Positions 35,907 to 44,744 of a stretch of DNA of 64,000 nt are shown one piece after another (positions within the stretch are counted from its first letter, which is position 1; every line of letters starts with the position of its first letter). Source of the stretch: CAIVAT01 sp964355945. Lineage in GTDB: Bacteria; Bacteroidota; Bacteroidia; Bacteroidales; FEN-979. The notes beneath the pieces were generated by a model. The model was not told the origin of the DNA. It did not search any database and worked only from the letters and a program-made list of their open reading frames with translations. The translations under genes and the position numbers were made by a program. The DNA lies in contig CAYHGE010000001.1 of NCBI GenBank assembly GCA_964355945.1, positions 62,001 through 126,000 of the forward strand, read 5' to 3'.

Positions 35907-37001
35907 ATGAAAATTGCTGAAATTTTACAGTATCTTGAATCACGAGCTCCGATTTCGTTGCAGGAAGATTATGATAATTGCGGTTTACTTCTGGGTGATA
36001 GTGAGTCCGAATTCAGAAAAGCGCTCCTGTGTCTCGACATAACGGATGCTGTGATTGCCGAAGCTGTGAGCAAAGATTGCAACCTCGTAATCTCACACCA
36101 TCCTTTTATTTTTAAGGGCCTGAAAAAGATAACCAAAGGCCAGCCGGAAACTTCGATAATTACCGCTGCGATCCTTGCTGACATTGCCCTGTATGCCATT
36201 CATACCAATCTGGATAATACGCTGCATGGATTAAATGCTTTCGCCCTTTCTAAATTGGGAATCTCCAGCTACCGGATATTGATGCCTAAATCAGACTTTT
36301 TATCTAAAATAGCAGTTTTTTGCCCGATTGACCATGCTGAACCTGTCCGGATGGCACTTTTTAATGCGGGCGCAGGCCATATAGGTAACTATGATTGCTG
36401 TAGTTACAATATTGAAGGACAAGGAACTTTCCGGGCTTCTGATCAGGCTGATCCTTTTGTAGGTGAGAAAAACATCCTTCATCTGGAGAAGGAGGTGCGT
36501 ATTGAGGTGATTTTTCCGCGATACCTTGAAAAACAGATTGTCACGGCTTTGATTGCAGCGCACCCTTATGAGGAAGTGGCTTACGATCTTTATCCTCTTC
36601 AAAACCAGATGAGACAGGCTGGCGCCGGCTTGATAGGTGAATTTGACGAACCATATGATGAAAAAGATTTTCTCGAACTGGTCAGGAAGAGTTTTGACAT
36701 CCCGGTGGTCAGACATTCTCCTTTTCTTTCAAAACCGGTTAAGTCGGTTGCATTGTGCACAGGTTCAGGTAGTTTTTTAATCCGTGAGGCGATGAAGGCA
36801 AAAGCAGACGCATACCTGACGGCAGATTTGAAATACCACGATTTTTTTGGACTTGAGAACAGGTTGCTACTGGCTGATATTGGCCACTATGAAAGCGAGA
36901 TTGGGGTAAAAGAATGGCTTTATGCTGCTCTTATTGAAAAATTTCCTAATTTTGCATTCCTTATTTCAGAAGTAAATACGAATCCCGTTCATTATTTTTA
37001 A
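35907..37001 (+). CDS. Nif3-like dinuclear metal centre protein
   Basis: A 364-residue member of the NIF3/YbgI family, formerly labelled GTP cyclohydrolase I type 2. The N- and C-terminal parts build the metal site: EDYDNCGLLLGD, LVISHHPFIFKGLKKI and AIHTNLDN near the front, and ADIGHYESEIGVKEWL near the end with the last His and Glu ligands. The middle (about residues 130-230) is the PII/CutA-like insertion found in the long form, with AHPYEEVAYDLYPL. Its biochemical role is not established. The next gene, a coiled-coil zinc-ribbon protein, starts ten bases later. This Nif3 plus zinc-ribbon pairing is common in several phyla. Confidence 0.92.
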   Translation: MKIAEILQYLESRAPISLQEDYDNCGLLLGDSESEFRKALLCLDITDAVIAEAVSKDCNLVISHHPFIFKGLKKITKGQPETSIITAAILADIALYAIHTNLDNTLHGLNAFALSKLGISSYRILMPKSDFLSKIAVFCPIDHAEPVRMALFNAGAGHIGNYDCCSYNIEGQGTFRASDQADPFVGEKNILHLEKEVRIEVIFPRYLEKQIVTALIAAHPYEEVAYDLYPLQNQMRQAGAGLIGEFDEPYDEKDFLELVRKSFDIPVVRHSPFLSKPVKSVALCTGSGSFLIREAMKAKADAYLTADLKYHDFFGLENRLLLADIGHYESEIGVKEWLYAALIEKFPNFAFLISEVNTNPVHYF

Positions 37002-37011
37002 AAAAGTTTAT

Positions 37012-37929
37012 ATGGCAAAAACAACAAGCAATCCAATCGCTACCTCCAAGCCATCAAAATTAGCAAAGAAAACTGTTGCTAAGGAGATTGTTCCGGCTAT
37101 TTCGGATGTTGCAGCAATTGAAGAGGTGATCGAAGAAAATATTGTTGAAAAGGTTGCTCCTAAGGCCAAAGCAGAGGTTAATGAGGAAAAAGGCGAAATC
37201 ACGATAGAGAAGAAATTAATTGCACTTTACACTCTGCAACAGGTAGATTCTCAGGTAGATAAAATTCGTATCATCCGTGGCGAACTTCCATTGGAAGTAC
37301 AGGATCTCGAAGATGAAATAGCAGGGCTCGAAACCCGTGTCGACAATCACATTCAGGAAACCCTTGTGATGGAGAAAGCTGTTACGGAAAAGAAAACCGC
37401 CGTTAAAGATGCTCTTGCCCTGATAAAAAAGTATGAAGATCAGCAAATGAACGTGCGTAACAACAGGGAGTACGATTCATTAACGAAGGAAATCGAATAC
37501 CAGAACCTGGAAATTCAATTATCGGAAAAAAGGGCCAGGGAGTTTCAGGCCAGCCTTGATTTAAAAAAAGAGGAGATTGAAAATTATCAGAAATTGCTTC
37601 AGGATCGCAAAAATGACCTCGAGATCAAACGGAGTGAACTCGACGACATCATTGCCGAAACCGAGAAGGAAGAAAACGACCTGATGGTTACTTCCGAAAA
37701 TAACAAACAATTTATTGAGGATCGGTTACTTACTGCCTATTCCCGGATCAGGAAAAATGCCCGCAACGGACTTGCAGTTGTTCAGATTGAACGCGATGCA
37801 TGTGGCGGTTGCTTTAATAAAATACCTCCGCAACATCAGCTCGACATCAGGATGCACAAGAAAATTATTGTTTGCGAATATTGCGGCCGGATTTTGGTTG
37901 ACGATGGAATCGTGAATGCAATGCATTGA
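37012..37929 (+). CDS. Coiled-coil protein with C4 zinc ribbon (DUF164 type)
   Basis: The 305-residue protein has a low-complexity Ala/Lys/Glu/Val-rich N-terminus (about 1-65), a long coiled coil (about 70-235) and a C-terminal zinc ribbon. The ribbon has two cysteine pairs, CGGC and CEYC, in DACGGCFNKIPPQ and IVCEYCGRIL. This is the CT398/HP0958-like architecture; the Helicobacter member binds flagellar RNA and RpoN, but no flagellar genes are here. It follows the Nif3-like gene by ten bases, and its TGA overlaps the ATG of the TPR gene (TGATG). Confidence 0.9.
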   Translation: MAKTTSNPIATSKPSKLAKKTVAKEIVPAISDVAAIEEVIEENIVEKVAPKAKAEVNEEKGEITIEKKLIALYTLQQVDSQVDKIRIIRGELPLEVQDLEDEIAGLETRVDNHIQETLVMEKAVTEKKTAVKDALALIKKYEDQQMNVRNNREYDSLTKEIEYQNLEIQLSEKRAREFQASLDLKKEEIENYQKLLQDRKNDLEIKRSELDDIIAETEKEENDLMVTSENNKQFIEDRLLTAYSRIRKNARNGLAVVQIERDACGGCFNKIPPQHQLDIRMHKKIIVCEYCGRILVDDGIVNAMH

Positions 37930-39479
37930 TGGCCACGAAAATACCAGCGCGGAAGGCACCGTGTATCAGGATTCTTCTGATCATGGGTGCCTTTCTGCTT
38001 TTTATCCCGCCATCACATTCACAATTTGACTTTAACCAAAACTGCCAGCAAGCATACCAGGCGGTTTTTTCATTGAATTTCCCTCAAGCGCAAAAAATTA
38101 TCTCAATCGAGAAAAGAGAATCACCTGATAACCTGATTCCAGTCTATCTGGAAAACTATATCGATTTTCTGACACTGATTATTGGGGAAGAACAAGCTGT
38201 TTACGATCAGCTGAAGAACCGAATGGATGGCAGGATTACGCTGCTGGAAAAAGGCCGTAAAGACTCCCCCTATTATAATTTCTGTTTGGGACAGGTTTAT
38301 CTGCAGTGGGCTTTCGCAAGACTTAAATTCGGGGATTATACCACTGCTGCATTCGAAATTCATAAGGCTTATGATCTCTTCGGGGCGAATGAAAAAAAAT
38401 ACCCTGATTTTTTAATCAATAGGACCGGCATGGGGGTGCTTCATGTGGTGGTGAGCCTTATTCCCGACAATTACAGGTGGGTCAGTTCACTGATTGGCAT
38501 CAGCGGGTCAATGGAATCAGGTTTGAAAGAGATCAGGCAGGTTGCAGATTATTCCGGCAGTGACCATATAACCATGATGTATAAGCAGGAAGCGGCTTTC
38601 TTTCTGGCATTTTTGGTGCTGAATGTGCAAAGAGATAAAGCCCGGGCGATGCAAATGCTCGATTTGATGAAGAATCAGGAAGGAGATGACCCTCTTTCTC
38701 CAAGTCCGCTGATGATTTTTGCCAGAGCAACAATCCTTATGAAAAACGGGCTTAATGATCAGGCGATAAATGTTTTGCATGAAAGAACTTCAGGTGTGCA
38801 AACATTTGGTTTTTGCTATCTCGATTATCTCGAAGGCGTTGCAAGGCTTAATAAACTTGACCATGGAGCTTCCCGGTTTTTTGAACAGTTTATTTCAGGC
38901 TTCAGGGGACGGAACTACATTCGCTCCGCATACCAAAAGCTTGCCTGGATTTCATTATTGCAGGGAGATTCTCTTGCCTATCGCAAACAGATCAACCTCG
39001 TCTTGACCAAAGGAGCATCCATGGTTGATGAAGATAAACAGGCAGAAAATGAGGCGAGGCAGGGTGTGCCACCGAATGTTGTATTGCTGCGTGCCCGCTT
39101 GTTGTTTGATGGAGGGTACTACGATATGGCAGTCAATGAACTGCTGAATAATTCTGTTAAAATTGCGGTCAAATCAAAGCGTGACCTTCTGGAATACACC
39201 TATCGTCTTGGCAGAATTTACCATGAAACCGGAAATCTTGCCAAAGCCCTTGAGAATTACCGTCAAACTGTTATCAGGGGTAAGACTGAACCGTACTATT
39301 TTGCGGTAAGCGCTGCTTACCAGATGGGATTACTGTATGAGAGCAAGGAGGCTTATGCGAAAGCCGACAGCGCTTATCGTCTTTGTCTGTCGATAAAATC
39401 TCCTGAATATAAAACCAGTCTTCACCAAAAGGCAAAGGCTGGTCTGAACAGGCTGAAGAAAGTCAATCCTAAAACCTGA
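37929..39479 (+). CDS. Exported TPR-repeat protein of unknown function
   Basis: From the ATG at 37929 (TGATG overlap with the preceding stop) it has 516 residues; a TTG three bases earlier is the only upstream alternative. A signal peptide is present (CIRILLIMGAFLLFIPPSHSQ). The rest is alpha-helical and built from tetratricopeptide-like repeats, most clearly near the C-terminus (TYRLGRIYHETGNLAKALENY and AYQMGLLYESKEAYAKAD). It is probably periplasmic and a protein-binding scaffold. It closes a three-gene unit with Nif3 and the zinc-ribbon protein. The last 11 bases overlap the convergent FadL-like gene. Confidence 0.82.
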   Translation: MATKIPARKAPCIRILLIMGAFLLFIPPSHSQFDFNQNCQQAYQAVFSLNFPQAQKIISIEKRESPDNLIPVYLENYIDFLTLIIGEEQAVYDQLKNRMDGRITLLEKGRKDSPYYNFCLGQVYLQWAFARLKFGDYTTAAFEIHKAYDLFGANEKKYPDFLINRTGMGVLHVVVSLIPDNYRWVSSLIGISGSMESGLKEIRQVADYSGSDHITMMYKQEAAFFLAFLVLNVQRDKARAMQMLDLMKNQEGDDPLSPSPLMIFARATILMKNGLNDQAINVLHERTSGVQTFGFCYLDYLEGVARLNKLDHGASRFFEQFISGFRGRNYIRSAYQKLAWISLLQGDSLAYRKQINLVLTKGASMVDEDKQAENEARQGVPPNVVLLRARLLFDGGYYDMAVNELLNNSVKIAVKSKRDLLEYTYRLGRIYHETGNLAKALENYRQTVIRGKTEPYYFAVSAAYQMGLLYESKEAYAKADSAYRLCLSIKSPEYKTSLHQKAKAGLNRLKKVNPKT

Positions 39480-40932
39480 AACCAATCGTAGTGGATACTG
39501 TATTGGTATAGTTGCTGATGGCTGCAGGATTCACCATTCTTGCATCATAGAGGTAGTAATCCTGGTCCATCTTTGACCATACATAAGTTACATCGGCAAA
39601 AAAATGTTTTACCCGGTATCCGAAGCCACCCGAAGCCTGGAACCGTTCACTGTTGTTCGTCCCGCCGGAATAGGGATTGCTGAAATATCCAAAACCTCCA
39701 CGGATCAGGAAATCGGAGATCCTCCACTCTGTTCCAAGACGAATATTGCCCCATGACTGGTAATCTGATTGGATCTCATGGTTGACGTTGTCATAACTGT
39801 CATATTCAGAGTTAAAACGGGCCTGGGAATAGTTTACGTATTCATAATCAGCGCTTATCAGTCCGAATTGTCCGATAATAAATGCCATACTGCCCATTGC
39901 GCGGAACGGAGTGGTCAACCGGTAATCATAATTGCCCAAAGGAGAGACCTGGGTGTCGTTCCATGAAGGATTTGTAAAGTTTGATTGCATGGAGGCCGAC
40001 CATTGGTCGCGCATCAACGGATACCACGTTGGCGTGTGAATGCTTGCTCCTAATCTCACCCATGCAACCGGTTTGTATATAAGACCCATTTTGAAATTCA
40101 TGCCGGTACCCCGCGTATGCAGATCATAATGGTATATAAGTGAAATGAAATTGGGAATTGTATCACTCGTGCGGGTTTCAGTATAAATGCTGCTCTCGTA
40201 GTAGTTAATGGATGACACTCCAAAGGTCATACCTACAAATAACTTGTCGGAAAAATTGGCTCCGAACGAAAAATCAAATTCGTTCATCGACCCGTAAGTG
40301 GTGATTTGTTTGTTCTGAAGGACTCCGCCAAATTCAGCATCGCAGGCATATTTTCGTCTGATGGAGTCATAATATACCAGGTTGGTTCCATACGCAAGTC
40401 CGATATCAAAAGGATAGTCATACTGAATGCTATTCTCGGGTGTTTGTGCAGAATTAAGGGTGTTTACATAGCTTTGCATCAAGGAGTTCTTCGTATTGAT
40501 TCCGTTTATCAAAACACTGTTGTTGAAATCGTTTAGCCTGTTAAAACCAAATCCTATGTTGAAATTTTTTAGTTCTCCTGACTTGTTTTTAGGATACGGT
40601 TTGATGTTGAATACCACCCCGAAATTTCCGATGCCAAAATTTAACCGGTAGTCTGTAGAGGTGATACCGTTGTAGGTACTGGATGCATAAGCATCAGTAG
40701 GGGCAATGGTGAACGTCATTTCCGATTTTTTATATAATCCGATTCCTGCAGGATTTGTAGCAAGGGTTGAGAAATCAGCACCAACAGCGCCAAAGGCACC
40801 ACTGAGCCCGTTAAACCTGGCTGTACCACTGTAGAAGATACGGGAAAATCGCAGGGCATCTTCCGCTGACTGGGAAAAGGTATCTGAGACGAATAAGGTA
40901 AATATAACGATGATCAAGGATGCTTTTCGCAT
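39469..40932 (-). CDS. FadL/OmpP1/TodX-family outer-membrane transporter
   Basis: A 487-residue outer-membrane protein with a signal peptide (SLIIVIFTLFVSDTFSQ). The start of the mature part, SAEDALRFSRIFYSGTARFNGLSGAFGAVGADFSTLATNPAG, is broken into the family-typical NPAGIG motif that marks OmpP1/FadL hatch regions in Bacteroidota. Alternating beta strands run to the final Phe (TTIGFRF), the usual barrel end. Relatives import hydrophobic compounds such as fatty acids or aromatics; the substrate here is unknown. It is convergent with the TPR gene and next to the Tyr/Gly-rich lipoprotein gene. Confidence 0.88.
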   Translation of the reverse strand: MRKASLIIVIFTLFVSDTFSQSAEDALRFSRIFYSGTARFNGLSGAFGAVGADFSTLATNPAGIGLYKKSEMTFTIAPTDAYASSTYNGITSTDYRLNFGIGNFGVVFNIKPYPKNKSGELKNFNIGFGFNRLNDFNNSVLINGINTKNSLMQSYVNTLNSAQTPENSIQYDYPFDIGLAYGTNLVYYDSIRRKYACDAEFGGVLQNKQITTYGSMNEFDFSFGANFSDKLFVGMTFGVSSINYYESSIYTETRTSDTIPNFISLIYHYDLHTRGTGMNFKMGLIYKPVAWVRLGASIHTPTWYPLMRDQWSASMQSNFTNPSWNDTQVSPLGNYDYRLTTPFRAMGSMAFIIGQFGLISADYEYVNYSQARFNSEYDSYDNVNHEIQSDYQSWGNIRLGTEWRISDFLIRGGFGYFSNPYSGGTNNSERFQASGGFGYRVKHFFADVTYVWSKMDQDYYLYDARMVNPAAISNYTNTVSTTIGFRF

Positions 40933-40961
40933 GGCTGTTAAAATTGAAAGTTACGAAATGA

Positions 40962-42392
40962 TTATCTGCGTCTTCCGCCGCCACCGCTGCTACCGCTACC
41001 TGAAGAACCGTTGTTCCCTCCGCCTCCTGACGACCTGGTAGGGGCAGAATAGCTTCCACCGCTGTTCGAATTCGAAGGAGGAGAATACGACCGGCTGTTT
41101 CCTGATCTTGCTGGTTCTGTAACAGTTTGTGTGTTACCTGATCTGGTGGGTGCGGTGTAATTACTATTTGTTCTTACAGGTGTGGAGGAACCTGATGAAC
41201 CTGACCTCACCGTGGTGCTGTTTGTTCTGTTATTGTTGATGGGAGTTGCATTCTGGCGGGTACCGGTATTGTATGAACCAGAACCTTCCCTTGAACCTGA
41301 ATTTTGACCGGTAGTTCTTGTGGATCCCGGGTTTTGCGCCCTGGGTGCAAGGTACTCCTGACTTGATTTAGGCTGCCTGTAAACCGGTGGTGAGTAACTT
41401 TGAGCATCTCCGGTACGCCGGGCAGAATTTGCATTTTCAGGTCTTGTATATTTCGGAGCTGCCTGCTGGCGTGAATTCTGGTTTTGAGCCTGGCTGCTGC
41501 TCCTTTCGTTTGTATTGCGCTGATAACCTGCCTGCCTGTCATTTGATGGACGGCTATACCTGTATTTTTCCTGACGTGCCGGTGTGGTGCGTCCTGTCGG
41601 ATCAGCAGCCACACGCGGGGATGAAGTTACACGCGGGGAAGAAGTTATTCGCGGGGATGGAGTTACGCTCCTTTCATTACGGCTGTATGTATTGTTTTCA
41701 GGCACTACCGTATTCCTTGAATTGGGTGTTCCAGTGCCCAGGTCTGTCCTGTACAATGATTGCCTGCTTCCGTAATAATAACCGGAATTTGAATACGAAG
41801 GGTAATATTCGTTGTACCCGTAGCAATAGCAGCAGTTATTGTAATATGGGGAGTACCAGGGGCTATATCCTCCATAATAATAGGGATATCCCCCCCAACC
41901 ATAATATCCGCCATAATACGGGTAGCCCCAGCCATAATCCCAACCCCAGGAAGAATAAGGATAACCCCAACTCATGCCATAAGAATAAGATGGCCCGTAA
42001 TAACCACCATACCCGCCACCGGTGCCAAGATAAATATTCACATTGGGGTCACTGTCCTGATTGCCGCTTGAATAACCACCGGAATTTGATTCAGTAAAAT
42101 AACTTACCGTTGTATCCTTATTGCTGAAGCGATTGATCCGGTCGGAATAGGAATAATCATTGTAATCACTCTCAAATGTTGACGAGGCAGGTTTTTTAGC
42201 CGCGGCTTTGTCTGGCGAAGTAATTACCTGAGCTCCCTGGCTTGTTGAAGTTGCAGGTGTAACTTTCACCCGTTCATCAATGGAGGAGGAGTTGTAAACA
42301 TCATCATTTACATAAGAAGTGGCTTGCTTTTGGGAGGTACATGCGCTGATTGTCAGCGTAATCATCGCGATAATCCATGTTAATTTTTTCAT
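40962..42392 (-). CDS. Lipoprotein with aromatic Tyr/Gly/Trp block and disordered Ser/Thr/Asn/Arg tail
   Basis: The ATG at 42392 gives 476 residues beginning with a lipoprotein signal (MITLTISAC, lipid-anchor Cys18); a longer frame to 42494 has no signal and would run into the proS promoter region. Residues about 127-207 are extremely rich in Tyr, Gly and Trp, with a cysteine cluster CCYC at about 187-190. Near 245-262 a short repeat S-S-P-R-(I/V)-T occurs. The remaining 200 residues are low-complexity Ser/Thr/Asn/Gln/Arg/Pro, ending in a glycine run and RRR. No enzymatic motif is seen. It may be a surface matrix or adhesive-type protein; function unknown. The gene is divergent from proS. Confidence 0.75.
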   Translation of the reverse strand: MKKLTWIIAMITLTISACTSQKQATSYVNDDVYNSSSIDERVKVTPATSTSQGAQVITSPDKAAAKKPASSTFESDYNDYSYSDRINRFSNKDTTVSYFTESNSGGYSSGNQDSDPNVNIYLGTGGGYGGYYGPSYSYGMSWGYPYSSWGWDYGWGYPYYGGYYGWGGYPYYYGGYSPWYSPYYNNCCYCYGYNEYYPSYSNSGYYYGSRQSLYRTDLGTGTPNSRNTVVPENNTYSRNERSVTPSPRITSSPRVTSSPRVAADPTGRTTPARQEKYRYSRPSNDRQAGYQRNTNERSSSQAQNQNSRQQAAPKYTRPENANSARRTGDAQSYSPPVYRQPKSSQEYLAPRAQNPGSTRTTGQNSGSREGSGSYNTGTRQNATPINNNRTNSTTVRSGSSGSSTPVRTNSNYTAPTRSGNTQTVTEPARSGNSRSYSPPSNSNSGGSYSAPTRSSGGGGNNGSSGSGSSGGGGRRR

Positions 42393-42452
42393 AAGGCGGT
42401 CTTTTTTAATATCTTGGTCTTGTTTGCATCTGAGGGATCGGGATAATTTTCG

Positions 42453-42460
42453 TATTTTTG
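42453..42460 (+). promoter_or_regulatory. Candidate -7 element of proS
   Basis: TATTTTTG matches TAnnTTTG and would start transcription near 42464, about 49 bases before the proS ATG. A TTTG at 42423-42426 is 26 bases upstream, slightly more than the usual spacing. Confidence 0.4.
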
Positions 42461-42512
42461 CCCAAGTAAAATGCGAGCGATAATTTAACAACATTCATAC
42501 CAAACTGATAAG

Positions 42513-43988
42513 ATGGCTAAAGATTTTCCAACAAGAGCAGAAAATTATTCCCAGTGGTACAACGACCTGGTTATTAAAGCTGATTTAGCTGAAAATTCAG
42601 CTGTACGCGGATGTATGGTAATCAAGCCTTATGGATATGCAATATGGGAGCGGGTTCAGGCAGTGCTGGATAAGAAGTTCAAGGATACCGGACATTCAAA
42701 TGCTTACTTCCCGATATTCATTCCAAAATCATTTTTCAGCAAGGAGGCGAGCCACGTGGAAGGGTTTGCTAAGGAGTGCGCTGTTGTTACACATTACAGG
42801 TTGAAGAACTCCCCCGATGGTAAAGGAATTGTTGTTGACGAAGATGCTAAACTTGAGGAGGAGCTGATTGTGCGGCCGACCTCTGAAACCATCATCTGGG
42901 ATACCTACAGGACGTGGATTAAATCTTACCGCGACCTTCCCCTCCTTATTAATCAGTGGGCAAATGTTGTGCGCTGGGAGATGCGAACGCGTTTATTTCT
43001 AAGAACCACAGAGTTCCTCTGGCAGGAAGGGCATACTGCCCACGCCACCAGGGAGGAAGCCATTTGTGAGGCTGAAACGATGCTGAATGTTTATGCCGAT
43101 TTTGCCGAAAACTGGATGGCCATTCCTGTAATTAAGGGAACAAAATCGCCAGCTGAGCGTTTTGCCGGTGCGATTGAGACATATGCTATTGAAGCGTTGA
43201 TGCAGGATGGGAAAGCACTCCAGGCCGGTACATCCCATTTTTTAGGACAGAATTTCGCGAAAGCATTTGATGTAAAATATCTGAATCGTGAAAATCAGCT
43301 TGACTTTGTGTGGGCAACTTCCTGGGGTGTATCCACCAGGTTGATGGGTGCACTGATCATGACACATTCCGATGACCATGGCCTGGTTCTTCCGCCAAAA
43401 TTGGCCCCGATACAGGTTGCAATCGTCCCGGTATTCAAAACGGCCGAACAACTTGCACAGATCTCTGAAACAGTGCTCCCCATAAAGGCTGCACTCGAAG
43501 CCAAAGGAGTCACGGTAAAATATGATGACCGTGATACGCAGAAGCCGGGCTGGAAATTTTCGGAATATGAATTTAAAGGGGTGCCTGTGCGTCTCACCAT
43601 CGGCCCCAGGGATATTGAGCAGGGTACAGTTGAAGTTGCCCGTCGTGATACCCTTGAGAAAGAGACACTGCAGATTACAGATATTGAGAATAAAATCGTT
43701 CATCTGCTTGACCAGATTCAGAAGAATTTATACGACCGTGCGTTCTCATTCCGTGAAAACAATACATTCAGGGTTGACAGCTGGGATGAGTTCAAAAAGG
43801 TGCTTGATGAGAAAGGGGGCTTTATCTCTGCACACTGGGATGGTACGGCTGAGACTGAGGAGAAGATCAAAGAGGAGACAAAAGCCACCATCAGGGTGAT
43901 TCCTCTTGACAATCCCATGGAAGATGGGAAATGTGTTTATTCAGGAAATCCTTCAAAGCAGAGAGTCCTTTTTGCTAGGGCTTACTAA
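42513..43988 (+). CDS. proS: Prolyl-tRNA synthetase, archaeal/eukaryotic type
   Basis: A 491-residue class II synthetase charging tRNA-Pro. It lacks the bacterial editing insertion and is the shorter type 3 form, common in Bacteroidota. Class II motif 1 lies around RGCMVIKPYGYAIWERVQ, motif 2 at VVRWEMRTRLFLRTTEFLWQEGHTAH (split around EMRTRLFLRTTEF), and motif 3 at GVSTRLMGALIMTHSDD. An anticodon-binding domain follows (about 285-390), and the C-terminal domain (about 395-491) ends RVLFARAY, with the aromatic C-terminus that reaches the active site in this type. It is divergent from the lipoprotein gene. Confidence 0.97.
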   Translation: MAKDFPTRAENYSQWYNDLVIKADLAENSAVRGCMVIKPYGYAIWERVQAVLDKKFKDTGHSNAYFPIFIPKSFFSKEASHVEGFAKECAVVTHYRLKNSPDGKGIVVDEDAKLEEELIVRPTSETIIWDTYRTWIKSYRDLPLLINQWANVVRWEMRTRLFLRTTEFLWQEGHTAHATREEAICEAETMLNVYADFAENWMAIPVIKGTKSPAERFAGAIETYAIEALMQDGKALQAGTSHFLGQNFAKAFDVKYLNRENQLDFVWATSWGVSTRLMGALIMTHSDDHGLVLPPKLAPIQVAIVPVFKTAEQLAQISETVLPIKAALEAKGVTVKYDDRDTQKPGWKFSEYEFKGVPVRLTIGPRDIEQGTVEVARRDTLEKETLQITDIENKIVHLLDQIQKNLYDRAFSFRENNTFRVDSWDEFKKVLDEKGGFISAHWDGTAETEEKIKEETKATIRVIPLDNPMEDGKCVYSGNPSKQRVLFARAY

Positions 43989-44000
43989 ACTCAAAACGAG

Positions 44001-44744
44001 TCATTCGGGAATTACTTTACCGGTACCGGTAATGGTTGTTTTTATCGCCTTTGGGTTGCCGGAGTAGTAAATGTTGCCGATGGAGGTAATCGTTGCCCCT
44101 AATTCATGACTGGCATTCACATAGCAGTTGTTTGAGCCACTGTTGGTTGCAAAGGTATAGCCGGTTTTCAGTTCCTTGAGATTCAGCAGCCCAAAATCGC
44201 CTGAGAAGACACTGCTCACGTTACAAACCCCTTTAAGGATCATGGTTGCCGTTCCCATGCGTTGAATGAAATAGCCATCGTAAACCCTGACTTTCAGGTC
44301 AATGGTTCCACATCCTCCCCAGAGGTCAATTTTCAGATATCCTGACCTGATTGTGTCGGTGCAGGTAATATCCCCGGCAGATTCATAATGAATTTTCATT
44401 AAGTTTTTTACAGAAACGTAAACATTCAGCGGGGTTGAGTAACTTCTCAGCCAGTTGCAGCTATTGTTGTTATGCAGGACGAGTTCTCGTTCTGTGACCG
44501 TGGCAACAATGCCCCCGATCAGGTTTTCACCAGCTTCTACGGTCACCTTGTTAACGGAATCCTGGGTTAGAATTACATTCAGATTGTCATAGACCCTGAT
44601 GCTGTCAAAATCAGAGATAAGACGAACCTGCCGGGTGACCGGTCCGGTGGTTGAAATGCACTTGCCGCCGTTTTTACCGCAAGAACCGAGGAATATTCCA
44701 AGCAGGCAAACCCAAAGTATAACAGAATAACGAAATTGTTTCAT
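44001..44744 (-). CDS. Head-GIN domain lipoprotein (DUF2807)
   Basis: From the ATG at 44744 it has 247 residues: a lipoprotein signal with lipobox LGIFLGSC, then a right-handed beta-helix-like domain of the head GIN/DUF2807 family (RQVRLISDFDSIRVYDNLNVILTQD is split around FDSIRVYDNLNV; later VTVEAGENLIGGI). These are common predicted envelope proteins in Bacteroidota with no proven activity. The start overlaps the stop of the PagL-like gene by four bases (ATGA), so the two are translated together. A longer frame to 44819 lies inside the upstream gene and is discounted. Confidence 0.85.
   Translation of the reverse strand: MKQFRYSVILWVCLLGIFLGSCGKNGGKCISTTGPVTRQVRLISDFDSIRVYDNLNVILTQDSVNKVTVEAGENLIGGIVATVTERELVLHNNNSCNWLRSYSTPLNVYVSVKNLMKIHYESAGDITCTDTIRSGYLKIDLWGGCGTIDLKVRVYDGYFIQRMGTATMILKGVCNVSSVFSGDFGLLNLKELKTGYTFATNSGSNNCYVNASHELGATITSIGNIYYSGNPKAIKTTITGTGKVIPE

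Noticed and set aside
41387..42097. 236-codon plus-strand frame opposite the Tyr/Gly-rich lipoprotein
   Set aside because: It is a shadow of the repetitive coding sequence; its Asn/His-rich runs come from reading Tyr/Gly codons backwards.
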